Assembly (NCBI GenBank): GCA_913055615.1
Contig: CAJXKK010000021.1
Coordinates: forward strand, 1 to 45,051
Direction of reading: 5' to 3'
DNA length: 45,051 nt
Origin: an uncultured Ectothiorhodospiraceae bacterium
Lineage (GTDB): Bacteria > Pseudomonadota > Gammaproteobacteria > XJ16 > Halofilaceae
Shown here: positions 27,801 to 35,849 of the stretch, one piece after another
Numbering within the stretch: the first letter of the stretch is position 1
How the letters are laid out: each line of letters starts with the position of its first letter
Notes under the pieces: model-generated
Database searches by the model: none
What the model was told of the DNA's origin: nothing
The model's input: the letters and a program-made list of their open reading frames with translations, nothing else
Position numbers and translations under genes: made by a program

Positions 27801-27989
27801 ATGAACAACGTCGGGCGGGAGCCCGGCAACCTTCTGCTCCGGCCCGCATCGCTCGCCTACCGCTGGGATGTGGTGGCTGCGCCCGGTCAGGTCATGGATA
27901 CCGTACCGTTCCGCGGCACGGGGGGAAGTTCCCTCGGAAGTGTTTTCCAGGAGCGCGACGATCCAGTGACTCGAGCTCGGTACCTATGA
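27801..27989 (+). CDS. Small ORF coupled to the Tus homologue
   Basis: 62 residues from the ATG at 27801 (GAGGGG lies about 10 bases upstream; ATG 27792 is an alternative start). Not recognised; no clear domain. Its stop overlaps the Tus homologue start as ATGA (27986-27989), which argues for a translated, coupled ORF. It could simply be a leader that feeds ribosomes into the tus-like gene. Confidence 0.5.
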   Translation: MNNVGREPGNLLLRPASLAYRWDVVAAPGQVMDTVPFRGTGGSSLGSVFQERDDPVTRARYL

Positions 27990-28942
27990 ACGCTAATGCC
28001 GCTTCGCACTTTTACCGAGAGCGGGCGGCTGCTTATGAGGCTTTTGAGGCCCTCCAGGAGGCCATCGAGGCCCTGCAGCGAGCAATCACTGCTGACACCG
28101 ATTGCCCGGCGCTGGTTCATGCGCTCCCGTACCAAAGCAAAACGGAGACGAGCGAAGCCGCTGGCATATCGAGCTGGAATGAACCGCCTCTGGAAGGACA
28201 AGCCGCGCGCGACCATGCGGCCGCCGAACTCGGGCGCCTGTGCTGCCATCCCGACCAGGATCCAAAGACCGTCACTCGCGCGCCCGGCGTGCTCGCGGCA
28301 TCGCCCGAGACGCTGGACGCCGCTGCGGCGGTCAACGCCGCCAAAAACGCCTTCTGGGAAGCGGCGCAGCAAATCTCTCCGCGACAACCAACGCGCGCCC
28401 GCGAATTGAACGACATGATCCCGCGCATCAGCCTGATGCAGGCCCGGCGCGAGATCAGCATCTGGGACGAAAAGCCGATGCGGGTCCACTTCACCTGGGC
28501 CGGACGCACAAGCTCGACGCGGACGCTGACTGCAGGAATGATGGATGGCGAGCTCGCGAAGCGGCTGCTCAGCAGTTCTCACAAGGGTTACGAACGCCCC
28601 GAATGGGAGTCGCTCATCCAGCAGTGTCGCGAGCGTCTCGCGGAACTTCCCGAAGATGAGCCTGTGGCCGTCCTTAACGTAATGGCGCCACACATACGTG
28701 CCCACCTGTATCTGCCAAATGAGCTGGGGCACGGGCCCGAGCGGAAGATGATCGCGACTCCGCTGCCGCTGCTGTATCCGGACGACGACCGCGGGCCGGC
28801 GGCGATCCAGCCATTGCCCGCCTTTGACCCTGGAGCGCAATCGGGCACACCGACGAGCCGACAGCTGGAGGACGAGCCCTTCATTCCCCACCTGCGGCTG
28901 TTCCGGTACCGCGACCATTCAGCCACCGAAGCCTCGGGGTAA
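27986..28942 (+). CDS. tus: Replication terminus-binding protein Tus homologue
   Basis: 318 residues against 309 for E. coli Tus. The family pattern runs along the whole length: the helical N-terminus with ALVHALP (Tus ARVFSLP), RAPGVL at 99-103 (Tus RLPGVL), IPRISLMQARREISIWDEKPMRVHFTW at 145-171 (Tus [26 protein letters not shown]), PEWESLIQQCRERLAELPED at 205-224 (Tus [21 protein letters not shown]), ATPLPLL and the end FIPHLRLF (Tus IIPRLHLY). Tus binds Ter sites and blocks DnaB from one side. By this alignment the residues that hold the flipped cytosine in E. coli (Phe140, His144, Gly149) become Ala138, Asn142 and Arg147, so DNA contact may differ. Convergent with the transposition operon. 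Confidence 0.85.
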   Translation: MNANAASHFYRERAAAYEAFEALQEAIEALQRAITADTDCPALVHALPYQSKTETSEAAGISSWNEPPLEGQAARDHAAAELGRLCCHPDQDPKTVTRAPGVLAASPETLDAAAAVNAAKNAFWEAAQQISPRQPTRARELNDMIPRISLMQARREISIWDEKPMRVHFTWAGRTSSTRTLTAGMMDGELAKRLLSSSHKGYERPEWESLIQQCRERLAELPEDEPVAVLNVMAPHIRAHLYLPNELGHGPERKMIATPLPLLYPDDDRGPAAIQPLPAFDPGAQSGTPTSRQLEDEPFIPHLRLFRYRDHSATEASG

Positions 28943-29085
28943 AGGGGACGGCGGCGACCCCGGCCACTCATGACGGGTGCAATTGACGCTGCGCCCGCCG
29001 GAGCCTACGCTTTTTCTCAACAAAGCCCGCCGGGGCTATGCCTCGTCGCAGGTACCCTCAAACAGGCGGGTTGCTTACAAGCTCA

Positions 29086-29113
29086 GGGGGCGTCGGGGCA
29101 ACCTCGACGCCCC
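29086..29113. terminator. Hairpin between convergent tus and parS-like genes
   Basis: Arms GGGGCGTCGGGG and CCTCGACGCCCC pair at 11 of 12 positions around a CAA-type loop, followed on the plus strand by GTCATTTTCC. It is placed to end tus transcription and, less well, the opposing operon. Confidence 0.65.
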
Positions 29114-29179
29114 TGTCATTTTCCGGCGCCATCTCCGACGCCTCGCTCGGTTCAGTCGTCTCTGCCCCGGGCCCCGCCC

Positions 29180-29629
29180 CTAGACGACAATCCCGTACTC
29201 GATGCGCCCGAGCAGCTGTTCGACGGCCTGGCCGCCGATTTCCCACCGCACAAGATCAATCGGCCGATACCAACCCAGTCCAAGGGCCGGCCGCACGACC
29301 CACCTCGAGGCGCGCTCGGGATCACCGAGCACCTCCTCCGCCCGACAAAGCACGCGAGCAGCCCGCCACAGACGTTCTGACTCGCTCGGACGCAATCGTC
29401 CCGTGCGCTTGCGGTGGGCGAGCGATCGCGTCCCGATCGCCAGGGCCGCACACAGGTCCGCGCGTGCGAGGGGAAATCGCTCGCTCAAATGCGCCACGGC
29501 ACGCGCGTCAAAGCCCCGCTCGACGGCCCGTATTACATCAAGCGTGCCAACGCTGTCGGCACCGATGGCCTCAGGCCCGCCCATGGCTGCGACGATCGCT
29601 GCATCGCTGATTGGCAACGGGCTACTCAT
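29180..29629 (-). CDS. MbcA/ParS/Xre antitoxin-like protein, orphan
   Basis: 149 residues. The C-terminal toxin-binding domain pattern is clear: AEEVLGDPERASRWVVRPALGLGWYRPIDLVRWEIGGQAVEQLLGRIEYGIV. The N-terminal half holds an Xre-like helical DNA-binding region. Such proteins normally pair with a RES-domain toxin, but none is nearby. Instead it is the last gene of the transposition operon and overlaps tniQ by 8 bp. A role in regulating or assisting transposition is more likely than classic toxin-antitoxin activity. Confidence 0.82.
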   Translation of the reverse strand: MSSPLPISDAAIVAAMGGPEAIGADSVGTLDVIRAVERGFDARAVAHLSERFPLARADLCAALAIGTRSLAHRKRTGRLRPSESERLWRAARVLCRAEEVLGDPERASRWVVRPALGLGWYRPIDLVRWEIGGQAVEQLLGRIEYGIVV

Positions 29630-31025
29630 GCGCCTGCCCCGCGATCACGGCGCCACCGTGGTTTGACCCCGACTGCTGAGGGGGCGCCTCCACATGGGCC
29701 TCGCGTATCATCTGCTGCCTGTGCCGTCGCAAATACGCCTGCACCTCCCGTCGCCGCAGATCGCCGGGACAGCACCCGGCCACCTCCCGCAGGTTCCGAT
29801 CCGAGGGATAGACCTCTCGCTCCCGGAGCTCGGCGCAAGCGGCGACGATGTTTCTCACGCGCCGGGCCTTGCGCGCCGCCGCTTCCAGGCGCCGGCGCTT
29901 GCGGAAACGCCGCACAACGCGATCGTATTCCTCGGGATAGTGATACTTGAACGACATCGGCCGGACATTGGCCTCGGCCGCGACCCGTGCCGCGCTCGGC
30001 ACGCCCGCAAGGGGGATTGAAAGCACCCGCTCGATCTTGCGCTCCAGGCGCTTCAGCTGGCGCTCGGTCAACGCCTGGCGCTCATAAAGCCCCGGGCGCG
30101 GCTGCGGGCGGATCGGCAACGACTCGAGCAGCGGATAACTGTCGAGCAGCATGTGGTCGACCGGGACATAGGTCCGATACGAGATCTCCCATACCGACGG
30201 GGGCGACGGGCGAAACGCCCCGTTTTTCCACTTGCGCATCACGTCCGGGGCTACGCCGAGCGTCGCTGAAGGATTGAAACCGCGACTGACGAGTTGGTCG
30301 GCGACGACCTCCACCCACCTCCGGAAGTGCTCGATCTCCAGATCCCGGCCCACCGCGCAGGTTCTCGCGATGAGCTGTTGAATCCCGCCTGCGATCCACA
30401 GCTCTCGGCCATCTGGTTGCGGCAGGCGCCTGACGTTGTGCTCCCGACTGATCAGGCTGGCCTCGCAACACCGGCATATCGACAGGAAGGGCCGTGTCGG
30501 AAGCGTCGCCTGGATCTGTCCACAGGCGTCACAGCAGGTCTTGAGGTAGATCCCGTGGTGGGGACAGGCCTGTACGCCTTTGAGCGTCCACAGCAGCCGG
30601 TGATAGGGCCACTCGGCGTCTGCGGCCCAGCACTCAGGGCACCATGCCAATTCGGTACGTACGAGGTAGTTCGGTTCCCAACCGAAGAGGGGCGACCACG
30701 CATCCAAGGTCAGGCGCCCATGGCCTTCCCTGGCGGCACCCGCGTCCAGCGCCCGGGCCGTTCGCCTTGCGCTCCGGCCGGTACCGTTGATCGTGTGGGC
30801 CGTGCAATCCTGCGTGGCCGATTTCCCGTGCGCCTGCGAGCCGAAGACCTCGGTAACGCGGCGAGCGAGCACCCGCGGCCCCATCTGCTGGCGGTGCGCA
30901 ATCCGCGTCAGCAAGCCCGTCAGCGATTCGATATCGCCGGTGCCATCGCCCCTGGGCGCGATCGGGCGGATGCTCGGCGCATGCGGGACGCGGGGGTCGC
31001 AATCGGCAATCGCAATGGAATCCAC
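29622..31025 (-). CDS. tniQ: TniQ/TnsD family target-selection protein
   Basis: 467 residues from a GTG at 31025, which has GGGAG eight bases upstream and follows the tnsC stop by 5 bp. Zinc-finger cysteines and histidines typical of TniQ/TnsD are CPEC (129-132), CPHH (154-157), CDAC (165-168) and CRCC (184-187). A basic helical C-terminal half (about 330-450) would bind DNA. TniQ/TnsD proteins choose the attachment site. The length, near TnsD (about 508), and the insertion beside tRNA-Phe suggest it recognises tRNA-Phe sequence directly. Confidence 0.9.
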   Translation of the reverse strand: MDSIAIADCDPRVPHAPSIRPIAPRGDGTGDIESLTGLLTRIAHRQQMGPRVLARRVTEVFGSQAHGKSATQDCTAHTINGTGRSARRTARALDAGAAREGHGRLTLDAWSPLFGWEPNYLVRTELAWCPECWAADAEWPYHRLLWTLKGVQACPHHGIYLKTCCDACGQIQATLPTRPFLSICRCCEASLISREHNVRRLPQPDGRELWIAGGIQQLIARTCAVGRDLEIEHFRRWVEVVADQLVSRGFNPSATLGVAPDVMRKWKNGAFRPSPPSVWEISYRTYVPVDHMLLDSYPLLESLPIRPQPRPGLYERQALTERQLKRLERKIERVLSIPLAGVPSAARVAAEANVRPMSFKYHYPEEYDRVVRRFRKRRRLEAAARKARRVRNIVAACAELREREVYPSDRNLREVAGCCPGDLRRREVQAYLRRHRQQMIREAHVEAPPQQSGSNHGGAVIAGQAHE

Positions 31026-31030
31026 GGCGC

Positions 31031-32116
31031 CTACTCCCAGTTCGGTGAGGTGTCTTTGGCGTGCCGGCGTGCATGGGGAATACCTGGCCGCGACCTGGGC
31101 TTCTGGCGGCACTGATCGGAGCCGGACCTCGCGGATTGGTCCTTCTTCGACAGGCCATAGACACCCCAGCGCTCCGCATCGTGGAGAGCGATTTCCGCAG
31201 CCATTGCCCGGAGGTCGTCCTCGTTGCGACGGGCCGACCAAAGTTGCTCGAGCGTGAGCGTGGCGCTACCCGCCTTGTAAGCCCGATAGGCTGCTCTGTA
31301 GAGCCAGCTCGACAGTATCCCGACACAGCCGCACGCACCCCAATGGAGTTCCCAGGCATGGCGGTCAATGTTGAAGGTGACCGGGAGCTCGGCCTTGTCG
31401 ACGATGTGGGCGAAAATATCCCGGAAGACTTTGACGCCCGCCTTGTCCGGGTAGTAGGGCGTGAACCGGACCAACTCGACGCGACGGGATATCTGGCCGC
31501 TGTAGCGCAGCATGTCCTCGGCCTCATAGGTGCCGACCAGGATGATCGGGACGTCCACGTTGGCCCGGTGCTGCTTGATGACGTCCAGATTGGATGCCTT
31601 TACGCGCCCCGTCGGTGAGGCCCCGATGTGCTGGCACTCGTCGATCACCACGGCCGGCGGCCGACGATCATTCAAGGCTGACTCGACCACACCTCCGAGC
31701 TCATCCGCGCTCACCGCTCGGTTGGCGATCGGCCGCGTCGCTCGACACATGCTCTGGTCAGCACGTGGGCGCAGGGAGACTTTGTCCGTGGCCCCGATCT
31801 CACCCATCGCTTCCAAGAGCTCGCGGTACATGATCTTCCAGCCGAACGGTGTGCCCTTGGCAACGGGCGCGCTGGCTACGACAAGAGGGCTCAAGTAGCG
31901 GCTTCCACCATCACGGTCGCAAAATGGCTCCATGACTTGCCGCACGTACTCGATCAACGTGGTCTTGCCCACACCGCTGGGCCCGACGATGACCAGGATC
32001 GAGTCCTTCTCGGCCAATTCAAGGTGTTCGAGCAGGGCGGCCTCCGTTTCTCTAAACACCGGATGCTCGACGACGATCCGCCCAAGCGCATTGAGCTGCG
32101 TTTGCGAGACAGCCAT
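31031..32116 (-). CDS. tnsC: TnsC/TniB family AAA ATPase
   Basis: 361 residues. Walker A is GPSGVGKT (45-52) and Walker B AVVIDECQ (155-162), followed by a sensor segment IILVGTYEA. TnsC polymerises on target DNA and links the target selector to the transposase. It is shorter than Tn7 TnsC (about 555) and closer to TniB-type ATPases. The ATG overlaps the tnsAB stop (TGATG), so translation is coupled. Confidence 0.93.
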   Translation of the reverse strand: MAVSQTQLNALGRIVVEHPVFRETEAALLEHLELAEKDSILVIVGPSGVGKTTLIEYVRQVMEPFCDRDGGSRYLSPLVVASAPVAKGTPFGWKIMYRELLEAMGEIGATDKVSLRPRADQSMCRATRPIANRAVSADELGGVVESALNDRRPPAVVIDECQHIGASPTGRVKASNLDVIKQHRANVDVPIILVGTYEAEDMLRYSGQISRRVELVRFTPYYPDKAGVKVFRDIFAHIVDKAELPVTFNIDRHAWELHWGACGCVGILSSWLYRAAYRAYKAGSATLTLEQLWSARRNEDDLRAMAAEIALHDAERWGVYGLSKKDQSARSGSDQCRQKPRSRPGIPHARRHAKDTSPNWE

Positions 32117-34758
32117 CACTTCAGTCTCGTCGCGGAGAACGTGGACGTCAGGTGCGTAGGCCGATCGTCGTGATCCTCTCCTCTTTGGCTCGCGCCTTGG
32201 GGCTGGTCGTTTGGAGTGATCGACTCCGGGATTCCGCCCGGGCGGTCCGTGAAACGGGCGAGCCCCGCCTCGGTCTCCCGAATCTTGCGCGCGAAATCGA
32301 TCCACTTGTTGGTCGGGTTGCGATACTGGCGGCCCGAGTTGCGGGCCCTACCGGCGACCTCGATCATCAGATGCCGAACCCGGCGTTCTCGTGCCTGCCG
32401 CAACAGATCGCTGGTGGTGACGCACTCGTACCACTGGTCGCGGATGTAGGCGTACACGTAGGTCGGATCGTAGGGGTCGTACCGGACCGGCACGGAGTCA
32501 CCGTTGTGGTTCGTTGCCGCGACACCCATGGGGCGGTACTGCAGATGGTTCACCCGGATCTGGCCCTGCCGAATCACCCGCGACTCCCCATCCACTGCAG
32601 GGAGGGTGAGGATGAAGAAGTGCATGTCGTACTGGATGTGGACGTTATTGGGGGTGCCGGTCTCGGCGAGCGACTCCCGAAACAGCCGCGACGGTGTGTC
32701 GTGTATTCCAGTATGCCGGCGCTCCGGATAGACCTGGTGCAGATATTCCTCTAACAGGTCATCCAATGCGTCCGGTGTCCAGATCGCCTGCCCTTTCGGA
32801 TCGTGACTCCGGCTCAACGAACGATCCAGGTCCCGGTTGGTGGTGCTGCCGGTCAGCTGACGTATAACCTCCTGTTCCGTCGTGCCGAACATGCTCTCGA
32901 CGACGCTACCGTGGCGAGGGCTTCCCGGCGGTCGCCGGACGAGCTCGACCTCGAACCGAACGAGCAGCTGCTCCAGGTACAGCGAGTGAAACTCGCGCCC
33001 GTGGTCGACGATCATCCGCTGAGGAAGACGGTGATGCCGCCGCACGCACTCGCGCATCAGGATCATCAGCACCCTTACGGATGGATCTTCGAGGGTCAGG
33101 CAGTGAGCCAGGACGATCCGAGAGTAGGCGTCCTGCATTATGGACAACCAAGCCGTCCCTATGGACTCGCCGGTGATCGCCGAGACAAGCTCGACCGGCA
33201 GTACCGTGTGGTCGATGTGGGCCAACTCGAAGGCGCGATCCCCGTGGGGCGGCAGATGGGCGTCACCCTCCCGATCGTGGGGACTCTCCGGGCCAAGCTG
33301 GTATCGGGCTTTCGCGCCACTCCGAGCCTGTACAAGACGTCCCTGATCAAGATCAGCCGCCATTTTGCGATATCGCTCATAACTGACCGCTTCGACGACT
33401 GCGTCTTTAGTCCGGGAGAGATAGTCGACATAGGCCGCGCGCACGCTTCGGGCGCCGTTACGCCCGTAGTCCTCCCATAGTGACCGGACAAGTAATTCAT
33501 GGGCCTCGGTCGATATTCGCGGCACGGCGTTGCCCCGCCGGTGCTCCATCCCCATCAATCCGCGCAAACCATCGCCATACTGCGTTGACGCTTGGGCGTA
33601 ACGCCGCGCCCACTCCCTTAAGGTTCGTGTGGCGTTATAGTTCTCCGGCCACTTCTGCCCAGACTTCCACGCCTGCAGGGCGCGGGCACGGTGAACGGCG
33701 CGTTTAATCTGCTTTGGTGATGCTTGCCGGCGCAACGCGTCGATTCGGTCAACATCGCTCTTCGGCATCGCAAGGGCCTGCAATTCGCCGCACCGGATCA
33801 ATGCTCCGCACGCCTCGGATGAAAGTGTTTGTATATCGCCAGCATCGTCCTGGAGCGTATAGGCGGACTCACCGGCATTGATTACCCGCCAACCGACACC
33901 CTGCCAAACCAGTTTTGCGCCTTTCTCCAAACGGACCTCCGCGGGCTCATCCCCTTGTCTCGACGACGCCACGAAGTGAGCGGCATCCGAATAGATGGGA
34001 TCGGCGTAAACACAGACCTCCGGGTCATTGGGCAGCAAATCGTCCCAGAACCGAAAGTAAATCGCTCGATGGGCTATCGCGTAGCGGACGGCTTCGATAC
34101 CGAATTCGTTATCTAGATCGGCTATTCTTAGGGTCTTGCGCTGCTCGACACGGCCCACGATCTCCTTGATCGCGTCACCTTGTTCCCCGGTGGGTTGCGT
34201 ACGGAAATACTCCCAAAGATATCTAGCATTGCGCAGGAACCGGATGTCCGGTTTTTCAACCACGCAGACGCGATAGTTAACTCCCAGGTGGGAGGCCGCC
34301 TCCTCGCCCGCCGGGGACCTCCAGCCGGCCTCCTCATCGTAGGTAATCCGGTCGGGCCATTTGCAGGCGCGCTGCTCGGCCTGATTCGGGGTCGTCACCT
34401 CCACAAGGTCGATGCCAGCGTCATGAATGAGTAGATAGTCCGGCGTATGGCGACTTCCGGTGCGTCTGCCTGTTTTCGAGCGATACCGGAGCCTGACCGT
34501 GGTGGGTTGACAGTAGTAAGCGCGGACCCGCTCGTCCCACTCCCATTGAATCAGCGTGGCCAACTCTCCGTACTGGCTCTCGGCCTGCACGCTGCGTTGC
34601 ATCAGGCGCGAGGGAAATTGAGCGGAAACATGGCCACGACTTCCACCCACTCGACGCACAGGCTGACCGCGGCAGATGCGGTCGACGAACGCACGCGCGC
34701 CTGTCGAGAGATTCAGGTCGTCGTACAAGTGCGATATTTCGCCGTCGTGAATGGACAT
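32116..34758 (-). CDS. tnsAB: Fused TnsA-TnsB transposase
   Basis: 880 residues. The N-terminal TnsA nuclease region (about 55-215) has E65, then HTPDYLL (Asp107) and LVEVTT (Glu120, with Thr122 at the position of the catalytic lysine). The TnsB part has the DDE integrase triad: Asp516 in AHIDHT, Asp585 in IVDHGREF and Glu621 in VESMFGTTEQE, then a TnsB C-terminal domain. TnsB cuts and joins the 3' ends; TnsA cuts the 5' ends. With the lysine replaced, 5' cutting may be impaired, which would favour copy-in cointegrates. AGGGGAGAAAT before the ATG supports the start at 34758. Confidence 0.93.
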   Translation of the reverse strand: MSIHDGEISHLYDDLNLSTGARAFVDRICRGQPVRRVGGSRGHVSAQFPSRLMQRSVQAESQYGELATLIQWEWDERVRAYYCQPTTVRLRYRSKTGRRTGSRHTPDYLLIHDAGIDLVEVTTPNQAEQRACKWPDRITYDEEAGWRSPAGEEAASHLGVNYRVCVVEKPDIRFLRNARYLWEYFRTQPTGEQGDAIKEIVGRVEQRKTLRIADLDNEFGIEAVRYAIAHRAIYFRFWDDLLPNDPEVCVYADPIYSDAAHFVASSRQGDEPAEVRLEKGAKLVWQGVGWRVINAGESAYTLQDDAGDIQTLSSEACGALIRCGELQALAMPKSDVDRIDALRRQASPKQIKRAVHRARALQAWKSGQKWPENYNATRTLREWARRYAQASTQYGDGLRGLMGMEHRRGNAVPRISTEAHELLVRSLWEDYGRNGARSVRAAYVDYLSRTKDAVVEAVSYERYRKMAADLDQGRLVQARSGAKARYQLGPESPHDREGDAHLPPHGDRAFELAHIDHTVLPVELVSAITGESIGTAWLSIMQDAYSRIVLAHCLTLEDPSVRVLMILMRECVRRHHRLPQRMIVDHGREFHSLYLEQLLVRFEVELVRRPPGSPRHGSVVESMFGTTEQEVIRQLTGSTTNRDLDRSLSRSHDPKGQAIWTPDALDDLLEEYLHQVYPERRHTGIHDTPSRLFRESLAETGTPNNVHIQYDMHFFILTLPAVDGESRVIRQGQIRVNHLQYRPMGVAATNHNGDSVPVRYDPYDPTYVYAYIRDQWYECVTTSDLLRQARERRVRHLMIEVAGRARNSGRQYRNPTNKWIDFARKIRETEAGLARFTDRPGGIPESITPNDQPQGASQRGEDHDDRPTHLTSTFSATRLK

Positions 34759-34883
34759 ATTTCTCCCCTGTGCAGCCGACGAGCGGCCGCGGCGCTATGG
34801 TTAGGCACAGGGAAACCTTGACGGGCGGGACGGGGATGTCAGAGACTAAACGTGTTCAGCGTGGGTCCCTAGCACCTGCGTCC

Positions 34884-34920
34884 GCCCGGAATCAGGTTCG
34901 CCTGGTTTCGGGCTTTTTAT
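34884..34920 (+). terminator. Strong intrinsic terminator on the plus strand with no plus-strand gene before it
   Basis: A 13-bp stem (34884-34896 with 34901-34913, counting two G-U pairs) closes a TTCG tetraloop and is followed by TTTTTATT. On the minus strand no T-run follows, so it is oriented for plus-strand transcripts. A TTGACG at 34818-34823 could be a -35 of a short RNA transcribed away from tnsAB. Confidence 0.7.
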
Positions 34921-34947
34921 TGCGGTTACGACACGGTCACACCTAGC

Positions 34948-35343
34948 TCATAGCTCGGCCCTCCCGGAGCCCCTCTCCTGCTCCCGGCGCAACGCGGCGC
35001 GACGTGCGATGCTCCGAATCTGGCGTACCTCATCGTGGTCGAGGCAACGCAGTTCACGCACAAGTTCATTGGCTGCACGGAGCGTTGCCGGGGGAATATC
35101 TCTTGGGAATGAAGGCCGGTATGAGGACAATTGTGCCGCCTCACGCAGAGCGGCGAGTTCCTCGTTATCCAGCTGCAATACTTTGGCCACGCGATCCAGC
35201 TCGCCCGGCAGGAGCGCATTCCGGCGACCGGTCTCAACAGCAGACAGGGTCCGAGAGGGCAGACCCGCGGCCGCTGCTAAGCGTTTCTGTGAATAGCCTC
35301 GGTCGGAACGAAGGCATTGCAACTGGTGACCGAAAGGCGTCAT
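34948..35343 (-). CDS. Xre-family transcriptional regulator
   Basis: 131 residues. The HTH is FGHQLQCLRSDRGYSQKRLAAAAGLPSRTLSAVETGRRN (about residues 4-42). The rest is helical and charged with no known domain. It lies upstream of tnsAB on the same strand, in a gap of about 190 bp, and may repress the transposition operon or the restriction operon behind it. Confidence 0.85.
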   Translation of the reverse strand: MTPFGHQLQCLRSDRGYSQKRLAAAAGLPSRTLSAVETGRRNALLPGELDRVAKVLQLDNEELAALREAAQLSSYRPSFPRDIPPATLRAANELVRELRCLDHDEVRQIRSIARRAALRREQERGSGRAEL

Positions 35344-35849
35344 TTGGAGCCACTCACTAGCGAATTATCTTGAGACTAAGTAACGAATGAATCACCTGTC
35401 AATTGGGCAATAATTCAAAAATTTGACGCATATCGTGTCTAGAGGAATGGCCCCATTAAGGCATTGGGACGAGTCCCATTTGAGGAGCGGGACAGTGGCG
35501 GGTATCCGTTTTATTCAGCTTGCGCACGGGATCCCAGACGAATAAACGGCACTGCATTCTCGTTATGAAGAATATGGCGGCTCACCACTCACCCGCGCGC
35601 GCGTTACATATCCATCAGACAGATAGCTCATAATGCCAGTGGCTGACCAAATCAGAATTGACCGTCCGACGGAGTCGGTCGAGCCATTCTCGCGGCGAAG
35701 TCTCATTGACATAGCGGCGTATTCCGCAGCCTAGATACAATGCCTTCTTGAGTTGCCCCAATCGGATTCCGCTCTTCGCTCAAAGAATCTGATAGAAATC
35801 CGAGAGGGTTCTTCCCGGCAAATGCTTGACCGTTGCAAATGCCGTCGAA
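35344..35849. other. Non-coding, AT-richer stretch between xre and hsdR
   Basis: About 500 bp with no gene seen. It contains TGGGAC GA GTCCCA (35466-35479), a perfect short hairpin, and the probable xre promoter region (35360-35420, minus strand). Base composition is clearly lower in GC than the chromosome, consistent with transferred DNA. Confidence 0.4.

Noticed and set aside
27970-27985. CTCGAGCTCGGTACCT resembles a cloning polylinker just before the tus-like start
   Set aside because: The flanking sequence is not vector sequence and the reading frames continue normally through it; most likely coincidence.
29073-29090. TTACAAGC near the tus terminator as a further transposon-end site
   Set aside because: Only eight bases match and the rest of the 24-bp motif is missing; expected by chance in a window of this size.
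34793-34806. CTATGGTTAGGCAC upstream of tnsAB as an internal end site
   Set aside because: Matches the motif poorly and has no neighbouring copies.
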